From JAVZYK01 sp049699715 (GTDB lineage Archaea > Nanobdellota > Nanobdellia > Pacearchaeales > UBA284), in contig JBNAVB010000003.1 in NCBI GenBank assembly GCA_049699715.1, positions 1-58,605 of the forward strand: a stretch of 58,605 nucleotides of DNA, read 5' to 3'. Below are positions 25,153-34,501 of this stretch, piece after piece. Below the pieces are notes generated by a model. That model searched no databases. It was not told where the DNA came from and saw only the letters and a list, made by a program, of their open reading frames with translations. The position numbers and the translations under genes were made by a program. Each line of letters starts with the position of its first letter. Position 1 is the stretch's first letter.

Positions 25153-26679
25153 ATGGAATTATTGGCTAGGGAGTATCAGCTAAACATATTAGAAACCGCG
25201 AAAAAGCGCAATACTTTAGTTGTGCTGCCGACAGGTTTGGGAAAAACCCTCATCGCTTTGATGCTCGCAAAGGAAAGATTAGAGAAATTTCCGGAAAGCA
25301 AAGTAATTTTTCTCGCCCCGACCCGCCCATTGACAGAGCAGCATTATAACTATTTTAGGAAATATCTCACAGGCTTTGAACAGCATATTTTTACAGGAAA
25401 AATTAACCCCAAAAAACGCGCTGAGCTCTGGGAAAAAGCCAAAATAATATTTTCAACGCCACAATGCATTGAGAATGATCTGAAAAACGGGATGATATGT
25501 TTAAATAATAGCTCTTTATTGATTGAAGATGAGTGCCACAGGTGTTTGAAAAACTACAGTTATGTTTATGTCGCTCAGGAATATCTAAAAAATGCGAAGA
25601 ATCCGAGGATTTTAGGACTGACCGCTTCACCGGGCAGTGATGCTGCCGTGATAAGAGACATATGTAAGAATCTTGGCATCAATGCTGTTGAGATAAGAAC
25701 TCGAGAAAGCAAAGATGTCAAGCCCTATCTGCAAAAACTTGAACGAAATATAGTAAAAGTTGATTTGCCAAGCGAGATGAAAGAGATTCTTTCACTGTTA
25801 AAAATAATTTATGACAAAAAAGTTAATGAGTTACAGAACCGAAAGCTCTTGTTTGGCCGCGCGACCAAGACAAATATAATTGAGTTGCAGAAAAGACTAA
25901 TAAGAATGCTCTCGACAGGAAGCCATAATTTTAATGTGCTACGGGGCACGAGTGTCTGCGCGCAGGCAATCAAAGTGCAGCATGCTATGGAGATGTTAGA
26001 AACCCAAGGGGTAGAACCAAGTTATAACTATTTTAATGATATCTTTGAACAAGCTAACAAGTGCAAAAGCAAAGCCGTCAAACAGCTTGTTAACACGCCA
26101 GAATTTGGTGATGCATACACTCTTTTATTAAAACTCTTCCATAATAATATTGAGCATCCGAAATTCGCGAAACTAAAAGAAATCATGTCAGAAGAAATAA
26201 AAAACAAACCTGAGCTTAAGGCAATAATATTCTCACAATATCGCGATACTGTAAACAAAATAAGTGAAACTCTCAAGGCAATGGGCATCAAGGCGAAAAC
26301 ATTCATCGGACAGGCTAAAAGAAAGACAGATGGTTTAACACAAATTGAACAGCAGGCAATATTGCGCGAGTTTTCGCAAGGAAAAATCAACGCACTCGTC
26401 TCTACGAGCATCGGCGAGGAGGGCTTGGACTTGCCAGAAGTTGATTTAGTTGTGTTCTATGAGCCTATCCCTTCGGCAATAAGGAAGATACAGCGCGCTG
26501 GGCGAACTGCGCGTCTGAAACCAGGGAAATTGATAGTTCTCGTTACCAAAGGCACCAGAGATGAGAGCAATTACTGGGCCTCTCACTACAAGGAAAAAAG
26601 AATGTACTCTGAATTAAAGAACTTGCAAGAAAGCTTCAATAAAAAAGAGCTGTCTCAAAAAAAGTTGGATTCGTTTTGA
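25153..26679 (+). CDS. Hef/MPH1-type DNA helicase lacking the nuclease domain
   Basis: This 508-residue superfamily 2 helicase should act on stalled forks and branched DNA. Walker A is PTGLGKT (26-32), motif II is DECH (about 125-128, where Hef usually has DEAH), and motif VI is QRAGRTAR (about 447-454). An insertion of about 120 residues between the two helicase lobes matches the Hef/FANCM branch-binding domain. In euryarchaeal Hef an XPF nuclease domain follows; here the protein ends after motif VI. A separate XPF-type nuclease is encoded at 29737-30363. Confidence 0.88.
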   Translation: MELLAREYQLNILETAKKRNTLVVLPTGLGKTLIALMLAKERLEKFPESKVIFLAPTRPLTEQHYNYFRKYLTGFEQHIFTGKINPKKRAELWEKAKIIFSTPQCIENDLKNGMICLNNSSLLIEDECHRCLKNYSYVYVAQEYLKNAKNPRILGLTASPGSDAAVIRDICKNLGINAVEIRTRESKDVKPYLQKLERNIVKVDLPSEMKEILSLLKIIYDKKVNELQNRKLLFGRATKTNIIELQKRLIRMLSTGSHNFNVLRGTSVCAQAIKVQHAMEMLETQGVEPSYNYFNDIFEQANKCKSKAVKQLVNTPEFGDAYTLLLKLFHNNIEHPKFAKLKEIMSEEIKNKPELKAIIFSQYRDTVNKISETLKAMGIKAKTFIGQAKRKTDGLTQIEQQAILREFSQGKINALVSTSIGEEGLDLPEVDLVVFYEPIPSAIRKIQRAGRTARLKPGKLIVLVTKGTRDESNYWASHYKEKRMYSELKNLQESFNKKELSQKKLDSF

Positions 26680-26713
26680 AAAGGCTTTTAAATTGCCATT
26701 ACTTAAAATTTAT

Positions 26714-28837
26714 ATGAAAAAGGGCGAGAGCAAATCCACGAAACCAAAAATTATCCATTTTGTCAAGAAAAGAGATGGTTCCATAGTTTCTTTCAATCCG
26801 ATCAAAATTGAAAAGGCCATACTTAAAGCTATGAAAGCCCTAGATATGGCAAATGACAAGACTGCAAAGAGGTTTACACAGCAGGTCATAGACAATTTAA
26901 ACAAGAACATAAAGAAATTTGAAAATAATATCCCCTCGGTTGAGCAAATCCAAACAGTTGTTGAACAAGTTCTTGAAAAAAATTATGACCGCTTGTTTAA
27001 GGTTTATTCTTTATATAGAAGATCAAGAAATATAGCTAGAGAAATCCGCAAGTTCTTCGCAATTAAAGACGATTTGAAATTTAGCGCTAACGCGCTGAAG
27101 GTCCTTGAAGAGCGTTACTTGCTTAAGGACGACACCGGCAAAATCATTGAAACCCCGACAGAAATGTTTAGAAGAATCTCTAAAGTAATTGCGGCTGCTG
27201 ATGCAAAATACACAAAAAGTGCCGAACAAATCAGAAAAACTGAAACAGAATTCTTCGAGATGATGAGAAACCTCGAGTTCCTGCCAAACTCGCCGACTAT
27301 AATGAACGCCGGCACAAGCATAGGGCAGCTTAGCGCCTGTTTTGTGCTTCCCATAGAAGACAACCTTGAATCAATTTTTACTACTTTGAAGCATATGGCA
27401 CTTATCCAACAATCCGGCGGAGGTACTGGTTTCAGTTTCTCAAGATTAAGGCCTGCCGGAGATATGGTAAAAAGCACCAAAGGAGTAGCTTCCGGCCCCG
27501 TTAGCTTTATCAAAATCTATGATGCTGCGACTGATGTTATTAAGCAAGGTGGCAAACGAAGAGGGGCCAACATGGCCATCTTGCATGTAACGCATCCAGA
27601 CATACAAAAGTTCATAATAGCAAAGCAAGACTCAAGACAGCTTAGCAATTTTAATATCTCTGTTGCTGTGACAGATGAATTCATGAAGAGTGTACTGAGA
27701 AATAAACAATTCACTCTGATTAACCCTCGAAACAAGAAAGTCGAAGGCAAGATTAATGCAGCAAAGACATTTGATTTAATTTGCAATTCTGCCTGGAAAA
27801 CCGGAGACCCGGGGATAGTTTTTATAGACGAAATCAATAGAAAACAGCCAACACCATTATTAGGCAAGATAGAATCAACTAATCCTTGTGGGGAGGTTCC
27901 ATTGCTCGCTTACGAGTCTTGTAACCTTGGTTCGATTAACTTAAGTAAATTTATAGTTCATAATAAAATAGATTGGGGAAGGTTGCAGGAAACAGTGCAT
28001 CGGGCTGTTCATTTCTTAGATAATGTGATTGATGTTAATAAATACCCTCTGCCCGAGATAGAAGCAATGACCAAAGCCAATAGAAAGATTGGCCTGGGGG
28101 TGATGGGCTTTGCTGATTTGCTAATCAAGTTGAAGATTCCTTATAACTCCAACGAGGCTCTTGCACTAGCGCGGCGGATCATGAGCTTTATTACAAGGGA
28201 GGCGCGCATAGCATCGATGAATCTTGCCAAGGTTCGCGGGAGCTTCCCGAACTTCGATAAAAGTGTTTGGAAAGCCAAGGTTCCATGCCTAAGAAATGCA
28301 ACTTGTACTACAATTGCGCCGACTGGATCTATAAGTGTTATTGCTGGCTGTTCAAGTGGAATTGAACCTTTATTTGCAATAGCGTTTGTTCGTGAAATTA
28401 TGGAAAAAAAGAGATTTGTTGAAATAAACCATGACTTCCAGATGGAACTTATCAAAAAAGATCTTTACACAGATGATTTAATCAAAAAAATAGCTTCAAG
28501 AGGCTCTATACAAAAAACTCCATTACCAAAAGAAATGAAAAGAATTTATATAACTGCTTTAGACATTCCAGCAGAGTGGCATGTCAAAATGCAAGCAGCA
28601 TTCCAAGAATCAACAGATAATGCTGTAAGCAAAACTGTGAATCTACCAGAAAATGCAAAACCAGATGAAATTAAAAAGATTTTCATGCTTGCGTGGAAGC
28701 TAAAATGTAAGGGTATCACAGTTTACAGATATGGAAGCAAACCAGAACAAGTCTTGTATTTAGGAAAAGGCAAAAAATTTACAAAAGCCGAGCTTCATTA
28801 TTCCGGCGGTTCGGCATGTGCTGAATGTTCAATCTAA
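26714..28837 (+). CDS. nrdJ: Adenosylcobalamin-dependent ribonucleotide reductase (class II)
   Basis: This 707-residue enzyme makes deoxyribonucleotides. An ATP-cone domain occupies about 15-105 (FVKKRDGSIVSFNPIKIEKAI). The catalytic cysteines are in LSACFVLP (about C208), NPCGE (about C393) and ESCNLGS (about C404). The C-terminal redox pair is CAEC (702-705). No NrdB partner is adjacent. The next gene is a cobalamin adenosyltransferase, supporting the class II assignment. An upstream TTG start at 26693 is possible, but a TATA-like CTTTTAAATT favours 26714. Confidence 0.93.
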   Translation: MKKGESKSTKPKIIHFVKKRDGSIVSFNPIKIEKAILKAMKALDMANDKTAKRFTQQVIDNLNKNIKKFENNIPSVEQIQTVVEQVLEKNYDRLFKVYSLYRRSRNIAREIRKFFAIKDDLKFSANALKVLEERYLLKDDTGKIIETPTEMFRRISKVIAAADAKYTKSAEQIRKTETEFFEMMRNLEFLPNSPTIMNAGTSIGQLSACFVLPIEDNLESIFTTLKHMALIQQSGGGTGFSFSRLRPAGDMVKSTKGVASGPVSFIKIYDAATDVIKQGGKRRGANMAILHVTHPDIQKFIIAKQDSRQLSNFNISVAVTDEFMKSVLRNKQFTLINPRNKKVEGKINAAKTFDLICNSAWKTGDPGIVFIDEINRKQPTPLLGKIESTNPCGEVPLLAYESCNLGSINLSKFIVHNKIDWGRLQETVHRAVHFLDNVIDVNKYPLPEIEAMTKANRKIGLGVMGFADLLIKLKIPYNSNEALALARRIMSFITREARIASMNLAKVRGSFPNFDKSVWKAKVPCLRNATCTTIAPTGSISVIAGCSSGIEPLFAIAFVREIMEKKRFVEINHDFQMELIKKDLYTDDLIKKIASRGSIQKTPLPKEMKRIYITALDIPAEWHVKMQAAFQESTDNAVSKTVNLPENAKPDEIKKIFMLAWKLKCKGITVYRYGSKPEQVLYLGKGKKFTKAELHYSGGSACAECSI

Positions 28838-28881
28838 AAGTATAAATAACTCATTAATATGTTATTTAAGGAGGAAACAAA

Positions 28882-29394
28882 ATGTCAATTTATCTTTACA
28901 CTGGAGAAGGGGCAGGAAAGACAACTAACGCATTAGGCCTCGCGCTCCGAAGTCTTGGCCATAAACATAAAGTCATTATGATACAATACCTTAAAGGCAG
29001 GAAAGACATAGGCGAATACAAGTTTCAAAAATATCTAAAGAATCCAGACAATTACAAAGTCTATCAGTTCGGCCACTCCTCTTTCATTGACTTAAAAAAT
29101 CCTAACAAAAAAGATATTGAACTTGCAAAGAAAGGACTCGAGTTTATATTAAAAGTTGTAAAGCAAAAGCCCCATTTATTGATTCTTGACGAAATAAACC
29201 TTGCCGCAGCATTCGGCTTGATAAATGTTGATGAAGTCGTAAGAACACTCAGAAAAATCCCTAAAAGTACAGATGTAGTAATGACTGGAAGATATGCCCC
29301 TAGAAAATTCATTGATTTTGCAGATTATGTCAATGAAATTTCTATAGTAAAAATGCCCAAGAAGTTCGAGAACAAAAGGGGCATTCAATACTGA
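28882..29394 (+). CDS. cobA: Cob(I)alamin/corrinoid adenosyltransferase (CobA/BtuR type)
   Basis: This 170-residue ATP-dependent enzyme adenosylates a corrinoid to make coenzyme B12. The P-loop is TGEGAGKTT (7-15), with the usual following ALGLALRSLGHKHKV. The acidic pair is LLILDEIN and the conserved TGR is in VVMTGRYAPR. A GGAGG site precedes the ATG. Its position right after the B12-dependent ribonucleotide reductase suggests it supplies that cofactor from salvaged corrinoid. No cobalamin biosynthesis genes are in the window. Confidence 0.92.
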   Translation: MSIYLYTGEGAGKTTNALGLALRSLGHKHKVIMIQYLKGRKDIGEYKFQKYLKNPDNYKVYQFGHSSFIDLKNPNKKDIELAKKGLEFILKVVKQKPHLLILDEINLAAAFGLINVDEVVRTLRKIPKSTDVVMTGRYAPRKFIDFADYVNEISIVKMPKKFENKRGIQY

Positions 29395-29417
29395 AGCGGC
29401 TTATTATAAATGTTTTA

Positions 29418-29696
29418 TTATAACAAACTGAAGACCCCTTTCTGTGCAATTGCGAAAGCCGCGATTATCAGTATTATCGCATTAATGCTCAGAAATAGAG
29501 AAAGGAGCAGGATTACCATGACTGCTATATCTATAATACTTGCTACGCAGAAGGACAGTATGAAAGGTAGAGATTTTATTGCCAAGATTAAGATAAGCAG
29601 GATTACTAGCCAGCTCCAGATGTGGGCCTGCATCGCGAGAATAAACAATATCAGTGCAACAAACAAATCGAATGCGCCCATTATCTTGACTAGCAT
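29418..29696 (-). CDS. Small membrane protein, function unknown
   Basis: This 92-residue protein has three hydrophobic helices and almost no loops. It begins MLVKIMGAFDLFVALILFI, a form seen in many archaeal small membrane proteins. The opposite strand also has an open frame, but the membrane protein is far more plausible from its composition and start. It lies between cobA and the XPF nuclease, convergent with cobA. Confidence 0.65.
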   Translation of the reverse strand: MLVKIMGAFDLFVALILFILAMQAHIWSWLVILLILILAIKSLPFILSFCVASIIDIAVMVILLLSLFLSINAIILIIAAFAIAQKGVFSLL

Positions 29697-29736
29697 AAAT
29701 CTTAAAAGCCTCTTTTGTTTTTAAACTTTAGTTAAA

Positions 29737-30363
29737 ATGATTATAGTGGATAAAAGAGAGAAAAATTCGCTTGTTTTGGCAGAGCTAATTGAAAGAAAAC
29801 ATGATATTAAACTTGAGCAGCTTCAAGTCGCTGACTATGTCATTGGCCAAGTTGCCGTTGAAAGAAAAACTCTAGCAGATTTTGTCTCAAGCATGCTGAA
29901 CAAAAGGCTTTTGCGGCAACTCGAAGAATTGAAGCAGTATCCAAAACCATTATTGATTATTGAAGGCATAGATGACCATCCATTATATGAATTCGGCAAG
30001 CTCAATCCAAATGCGATTAGGGGCATGATGCTCTCTATAATGTTAGAATTCAAAATACCGATTGTCCTCACAAAAAATTCAAAGGACACTGCAGAATTTT
30101 TGATTTTGATTGATAAAAGGCAAGGAAGGGAGGAAAAAGAAATCTCGCTCAAGGCGAAAAGGAAAGCTTTCAACCTCGCTCAGCAACAGCAATTCATTCT
30201 CGAAAGCTTCCCGGGCATTGGCCCAGCAACAGCCAAGTCACTCTTAAAAAAATTCAAAACAATCAAAGCAGTAATAAACGCAAAACCAGAACAACTGAAA
30301 GAAATTATTGGAAAAAAAGCAGAGATGATAAAAAAAATTATAGAAGCCAAGTATTTAGATTGA
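29737..30363 (+). CDS. xpf: XPF/ERCC4-family structure-specific nuclease with HhH domain
   Basis: This 208-residue protein cuts branched DNA. The nuclease signature includes D33 and V-ERK-x3-D (ERK 42-44, D48). A C-terminal double helix-hairpin-helix domain covers about 150-205 (FPGIGPATAKSLLKKF). It lacks a helicase domain. The Hef-type helicase that is fused to this module in euryarchaea is encoded separately at 25153-26679. The free form resembles the short XPF of Crenarchaeota, which works with PCNA, though no clear PIP motif is visible at its end. Confidence 0.92.
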   Translation: MIIVDKREKNSLVLAELIERKHDIKLEQLQVADYVIGQVAVERKTLADFVSSMLNKRLLRQLEELKQYPKPLLIIEGIDDHPLYEFGKLNPNAIRGMMLSIMLEFKIPIVLTKNSKDTAEFLILIDKRQGREEKEISLKAKRKAFNLAQQQQFILESFPGIGPATAKSLLKKFKTIKAVINAKPEQLKEIIGKKAEMIKKIIEAKYLD

Positions 30364-30736
30364 ACTTTGAAATAATGGCTTTATAATATTCTTCATTATT
30401 TTTTATTATATTTTTAATCATTTTCTTTTTCTCTTCTTCCAGAAGATTTTTTGCTTTTTCGCTCGCATACCACCTCGTATATTTTAAAGTACAATCACAA
30501 TCAATAATTCTTGTCTTTAGATCACAAGTAAGATAGTAGAAAACTGGCGAATACATCCTTATTGCAGCGTCTCTTTCAAGATTATAGAGTTTACAGAGTT
30601 TATCTTCGAGCTTGTCTAAATCCCCGCCGTTCATAGAAATTCTAATTGACTCATCAATGCAAAATAAAACAAATTCCTCTAGAAAAATTTGCCCGTTATT
30701 TTTATTATTAAAATTTAAATTCTTTGATTGTTTCAT
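30338..30736 (-). CDS. Hypothetical helical protein
   Basis: This 132-residue protein has no recognised family. It is rich in Lys, Asn and aromatic residues and has several cysteines (CKLYN, LTCDLK, CDCTLKY), but they do not form a standard zinc site. The ATG lies inside the end of thpR, with a 29-nt overlap. The 3' end overlaps the convergent xpf by 26 nt. Translational coupling with thpR is possible. Confidence 0.55.
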   Translation of the reverse strand: MKQSKNLNFNNKNNGQIFLEEFVLFCIDESIRISMNGGDLDKLEDKLCKLYNLERDAAIRMYSPVFYYLTCDLKTRIIDCDCTLKYTRWYASEKAKNLLEEEKKKMIKNIIKNNEEYYKAIISKFNLNTWLL

Positions 30737-31241
30737 AAATTGGCCCTTTTTCAGTTAAAGTTGATTTTTTGAGTGCAAAGCCGTGAACCTGGAATTCGAC
30801 TGGCTTAATCTTTATTTCCTTGAGCTTCTTAGAAAAACCTTCTTTATCCTTAATAAACTTAACTCTTGCTAAGGTCACATGACTTTCGAATACCTTATCT
30901 TTCTTGAATTTCTCTTTTTCTAGTATCAATTCAATTTGTTCGTGCAATTCTTTAACTTTCTCGCTAGGTTCCATTGAAACCCAGACTACTCTTAAAAAAC
31001 CCAAAGAAGGAAAAACACCTACCGAGCCAAGACTTGTTTTAAATTTTTCAAACTTCACGTTGTTCAACCTCTCTTTCACTTTATTTACCTGAAAATCCGA
31101 GAGCTCGCCAAGAAACTTGAGTGTTAAATGCAGATTTTCTGATTCTACAAGTTTCATGTTTGCTTCAGGAAGCTGTTTCTGTATCCTCACAAGTTCCTCT
31201 CGAACTTCTTCCGGCAGTTCTACAGCAAGAAAGCATCTCAT
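30708..31241 (-). CDS. thpR: RNA 2',3'-cyclic phosphodiesterase ThpR (LigT family)
   Basis: This 177-residue 2H phosphoesterase hydrolyses 2',3'-cyclic phosphate RNA ends and can join tRNA halves in vitro. The two catalytic HxT motifs are HLTLKFLG (H38) and HVTLARVK (H121). The start MRCFLAVELPEEV is typical of the family. It is followed by a small unknown gene and preceded by a half-size MFS protein on the same strand. The intron-containing tRNA-Ser at 45364 shows that RNA processing with such ends occurs here. Confidence 0.93.
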   Translation of the reverse strand: MRCFLAVELPEEVREELVRIQKQLPEANMKLVESENLHLTLKFLGELSDFQVNKVKERLNNVKFEKFKTSLGSVGVFPSLGFLRVVWVSMEPSEKVKELHEQIELILEKEKFKKDKVFESHVTLARVKFIKDKEGFSKKLKEIKIKPVEFQVHGFALKKSTLTEKGPIYETIKEFKF

Positions 31242-31255
31242 TTTAATACTCTAAA

Positions 31256-31876
31256 CTACTCTAAACCCTGTGGGGGTTTGTGCAGTTTCATTTTTGCAGT
31301 TACTGTTTTTATTCTATGATCTTTCAATTCTGCTTTGCTTAAGCCTATCAAGATTCCACAACCTATAAGTGCCAGAATTCCTACAACAATAAACACGGGC
31401 TCAAAACCAAATTTCGACGCAAGTTGAGAGCCAACAAAAGCTGCAACAGCAGTGCCTATTCCAACTGAACTTGAATAAATTGCCCATTCAAAACCCTTCT
31501 TGCCCTTAGCAAGATTGTTAGCAAACAATGAAAACCATGCAGGATTCGCTAAACCAGCTCCAAATCCATGAATTAGGGCAGCGATATAAATATGAGTTAC
31601 ATTAGTTGAAAAGAAATAAATAAATGGCACAACCGCAATAAAAAGAGTTCCTGTAACTGCCATTCTATAACGATGTTTTGGCTTAGCAATATGAGCAAAA
31701 ACCAACTGAAGGATACATCTAACAAAAGTTGTAATTGCTGCCACGATGCCTACAGTTGCAATACTGCCCCCAATCAAGTTTTCTTTAATGAAAATTGCCA
31801 TAATCGGCGATATTAAAGCAAAACCCGTCAACACGAATACATCAGAAAATATCAACAATTTCAATGTCTGATTCAT
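31256..31876 (-). CDS. Half-size MFS transporter (six membrane segments)
   Basis: This 206-residue protein is the N-terminal half of a major facilitator: six hydrophobic helices with a motif-A-like loop between helices 2 and 3 (AHIAKPKHRYRM). Full MFS proteins have twelve helices and about 400 residues. The stop is clean and the C-terminus has a basic tail, so it could function as a dimer or be a truncated gene. The ATG at 31876 has an AAGAGGA site; an upstream GTG at 31891 is less likely. Confidence 0.72.
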   Translation of the reverse strand: MNQTLKLLIFSDVFVLTGFALISPIMAIFIKENLIGGSIATVGIVAAITTFVRCILQLVFAHIAKPKHRYRMAVTGTLFIAVVPFIYFFSTNVTHIYIAALIHGFGAGLANPAWFSLFANNLAKGKKGFEWAIYSSSVGIGTAVAAFVGSQLASKFGFEPVFIVVGILALIGCGILIGLSKAELKDHRIKTVTAKMKLHKPPQGLE

Positions 31877-31898
31877 TTTTCCTCTTTTCACTTTCTCA

Positions 31899-32603
31899 CT
31901 AATTTTTCATTAATCTTAAGATTATCTTTCTTGCTAACTTAATGGTTTTTCCATTTAAATCCTTTTCTGGATTAACTTCAACTAAGTCAACTACCTTGGC
32001 CTTATCCTTTATTTTATCCAATAATCTATAAAAACCCGTAAGTTTCAGTCCTTTCTTTTCACGATAGCCGGTTCCCGGCGCGATAGCTGGATCAAATACA
32101 TCAATATCAATACTCAAATAAACATTACAATCCACTAAAGAATCTATCAAAGAATCAAGATTAGAATTAATTAAAACTTCTTTTCTCTTTTTTAGAAAAC
32201 TTGCTTCTTCTGGTTCAACTTTCCTCCCACCAATAAGAAAAATTTTGTCAAACAAGTTTTCTTCTATAACTGCCCTTAACCATTCTTCATGTGTTGGCTC
32301 TTTCATTCTTGGCATGCAATCCACATGAGCATCAAAAACAACAAGACATTTTTTCTTTTTCGAGACCTTGGAAAATGCCTTCACAAGAGGATAAGAAATT
32401 GAATGATCTCCGCCTATAAATAAGACTTTTTCTTTTGTTTTCAAAAATCTTAAAGCTTCTTTATAAATTTTCTCTGTTGATTCTTTAATATTATCGTTAT
32501 TGACAATTATTTCTTCATCATTTTTCACTAGAATACTAGGAGCTTTTTCACAGCCAATTGTTTTTCCAAGACCATTGATAAAAGGAACTTTAACAATTAA
32601 CAT
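31899..32603 (-). CDS. Arginase/agmatinase-family ureohydrolase
   Basis: This 234-residue enzyme should hydrolyse a guanidino compound using two manganese ions. The metal motifs are GGDHS (64-68), DAHVD (91-95) and SIDIDVFDP (about 157-165). DLVEVNPEKD (about 205-215) supplies a further conserved acidic residue. It is shorter than most agmatinases (about 290) at the N-terminus. The ATG at 32603 sits 1 nt after the stop of the M16 protease gene, so the two are an operon. Agmatine or formiminoglutamate are possible substrates. Confidence 0.83.
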   Translation of the reverse strand: MLIVKVPFINGLGKTIGCEKAPSILVKNDEEIIVNNDNIKESTEKIYKEALRFLKTKEKVLFIGGDHSISYPLVKAFSKVSKKKKCLVVFDAHVDCMPRMKEPTHEEWLRAVIEENLFDKIFLIGGRKVEPEEASFLKKRKEVLINSNLDSLIDSLVDCNVYLSIDIDVFDPAIAPGTGYREKKGLKLTGFYRLLDKIKDKAKVVDLVEVNPEKDLNGKTIKLARKIILRLMKN

Positions 32604-32604
32604 C

Positions 32605-33804
32605 CTATTTCGGCACGACAGCCGCGAAAACATAATTTTTTATTTTAGCTATATTCTTAACATCTTTTAGTTTTACTTCAGAGATTTTTTCATCATAATT
32701 ATAGAAGTCTTCGGCCTTAGTTGCAATTTCTTGGAATGTTATTGATGCGGCGGTCTTCTCGCTGTCTTCAAGATCGAGCTGCCAGTTTCCAATACACTGC
32801 TCTTTAGCTTCTTCTAAGTCTCTAAGCTTTAACGCTTTGAATTTTTTTATTTCTTTCAATATAATTTCCTTAACTTTCTTCAAGTTCTCTTTATTGATGC
32901 CGGCATAAACAACGCAATACCCATAATCTTTCTCATTTTCAATAAAGCTTTTTATTGTATAAGCCCATCCTCTTTTTTCTCTAACCTCTTGAAAAAGCCA
33001 GGATGACATCCCTTGGCCAAGAATCGCATTAAATAAATCTGCAGGGTATTTCTGTTTATCGCTTAATTTTGGGGAGTTAAACGCAAGAGTTAAATGTGCC
33101 TGGTTAATATCTTTCCTTTTTTCAATAAATTCCGCATTCTTGTCTGCAGGAAGTAAATTTAACTTTGGCAGCGGATTTCTGTAAGAATTAAAGTTCTTCT
33201 TGGCGATTTCTTCTATAGTTTCTACATCCGCGTCGCCAACAACGGAAATCACAGAATTTTCAGCGCCATAAAATTTATCGTGCCATCTTATAAATGTCTC
33301 GCGATCGAAACTCATGACGGTCTCTTTGTTGCCCAAAATCGGCAACCCAAATGGTTTTTTGTAAAGCAGCTCTTTGGCTTTATTAAATAAGAAGTTCATT
33401 GGTAAATCATGAGTTCTTTTAATTTCAGACACTATAACTCCTTTCTCCTTTTCTATTTCGTTCTTGTCAAATTTTGGGTTCGCAAACATATCAAAAACAA
33501 TATCTGCCCCCAAAGTAGCCTGTTTTGATGGCATTTTACACCAAAAAGCTGTGATCTGTTCAGCAGTAAATCCATTCAAAATGCCGCCTGCCTTTTCTAT
33601 CGAGCTTGAGATGGTTTTTTGTTCTCGCGATTTTGAGCCCTTGAAAAGCATGTGTTCTGTAAAATGCGCTATGCCTTTATTGTTCTCACTCTCATAAGCT
33701 GCCCCAGCTCTAGTCGCTGCGATAATAGTCACCACAGGTAGATTTCTCTTTTCGAACAATAACGTCGCCCCATTTTTTAGTCGTGTTTTATAAAATTCGG
33801 TCAT
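32605..33804 (-). CDS. M16-family zinc peptidase (processing-peptidase type)
   Basis: This 399-residue protein is a single M16 unit. It has the inverted zinc motif HFTEH (47-51) and the downstream Glu in GVIVSEIKR (about 127). The C-terminal half has the usual inactive repeat (NQAHLTLAFNSPKL ... REKRGWAYTI). The R/Y pair found in active dimers is present in EKRGWAY. No signal peptide is seen. It starts an operon with the arginase-family gene. Confidence 0.9.
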   Translation of the reverse strand: MTEFYKTRLKNGATLLFEKRNLPVVTIIAATRAGAAYESENNKGIAHFTEHMLFKGSKSREQKTISSSIEKAGGILNGFTAEQITAFWCKMPSKQATLGADIVFDMFANPKFDKNEIEKEKGVIVSEIKRTHDLPMNFLFNKAKELLYKKPFGLPILGNKETVMSFDRETFIRWHDKFYGAENSVISVVGDADVETIEEIAKKNFNSYRNPLPKLNLLPADKNAEFIEKRKDINQAHLTLAFNSPKLSDKQKYPADLFNAILGQGMSSWLFQEVREKRGWAYTIKSFIENEKDYGYCVVYAGINKENLKKVKEIILKEIKKFKALKLRDLEEAKEQCIGNWQLDLEDSEKTAASITFQEIATKAEDFYNYDEKISEVKLKDVKNIAKIKNYVFAAVVPK

Positions 33805-34242
33805 GTCTATAATTGTTTGCCCCCGTTTAAATGGTTTTCTATAACTATGGTATTCTCTAAACTCGTTTCCATGTTAAAATATATTAAATAATATATGTAA
33901 GGCAACGACATAATGTATTTAAAGAAAAATGTTGATAATAGATTAAGGCTTTCGGGGGAAATATGAATAAGCCAAATGACTTCATTTCTTGTATTTTTTT
34001 TATTTCTTAATTTCTTCTTCTCTTTCTTTTTTTATTTTTCCGTTGTGAAGCACTACAATTTCTTGTAGCTAAAGGAATTTCAGCACAAATTATAGTAGCC
34101 CATAAAATTTTGCCGTCGCAAACCAAAAAATTAGGTTTTGACCCTTCTTTGTCGCAGGGGAAAAGTTTAAATATTTCTGTTGGTGGGTATTTTACACAAA
34201 AAGTAATGAAAGGGATCCAAAGGCTGAGAGTGAGGAGAAGAA
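33805..34242. other. Intergenic region with promoter for the zinc-ribbon gene
   Basis: No convincing gene lies in these 438 bases. A TATA-like TGTATTTAAAG lies near 33914-33924, but only a 17-codon frame follows it. A second box, GTTTAAATA (about 34165-34173), probably drives the zinc-ribbon gene, with a leader of about 50 nt ending in GAGGAG. Confidence 0.5.
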
Positions 34243-34485
34243 ATGTCAATGACAGCGGGCGGATGCCGCGATTTGAGAAAATACATGAATGATCCCAAAA
34301 CTCTGGAAATCTTTGGCAAATTAATTAGCGGCAGGAGTGGTTATGTTCCTGTTGTAGAGAAGCGCGTTGAGATTTTATATTGCAAAGGTTGCCATCTTCA
34401 GTTGAGTGGCGAGGAGAAATTCTGTCCAGAATGCGGCACGAAGGTCGTCAAAGAAGAGCCGAAAAAAGAAGAAGAAATGCAATAG
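34243..34485 (+). CDS. Small zinc-ribbon protein
   Basis: This 80-residue protein has a helical N-terminus (residues 8-40, with DLRKYMNDPKTLEIFGKLISG). A zinc ribbon (CKGC...CPEC, about 47-64) and an acidic Lys/Glu tail follow. A GAGGAG ribosome binding site lies before the ATG. It may bind RNA, the ribosome or a protein partner. The exact family is not recognised. Confidence 0.65.
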   Translation: MSMTAGGCRDLRKYMNDPKTLEIFGKLISGRSGYVPVVEKRVEILYCKGCHLQLSGEEKFCPECGTKVVKEEPKKEEEMQ

Positions 34486-34501
34486 ATTTAACAAGATAAA
34501 C

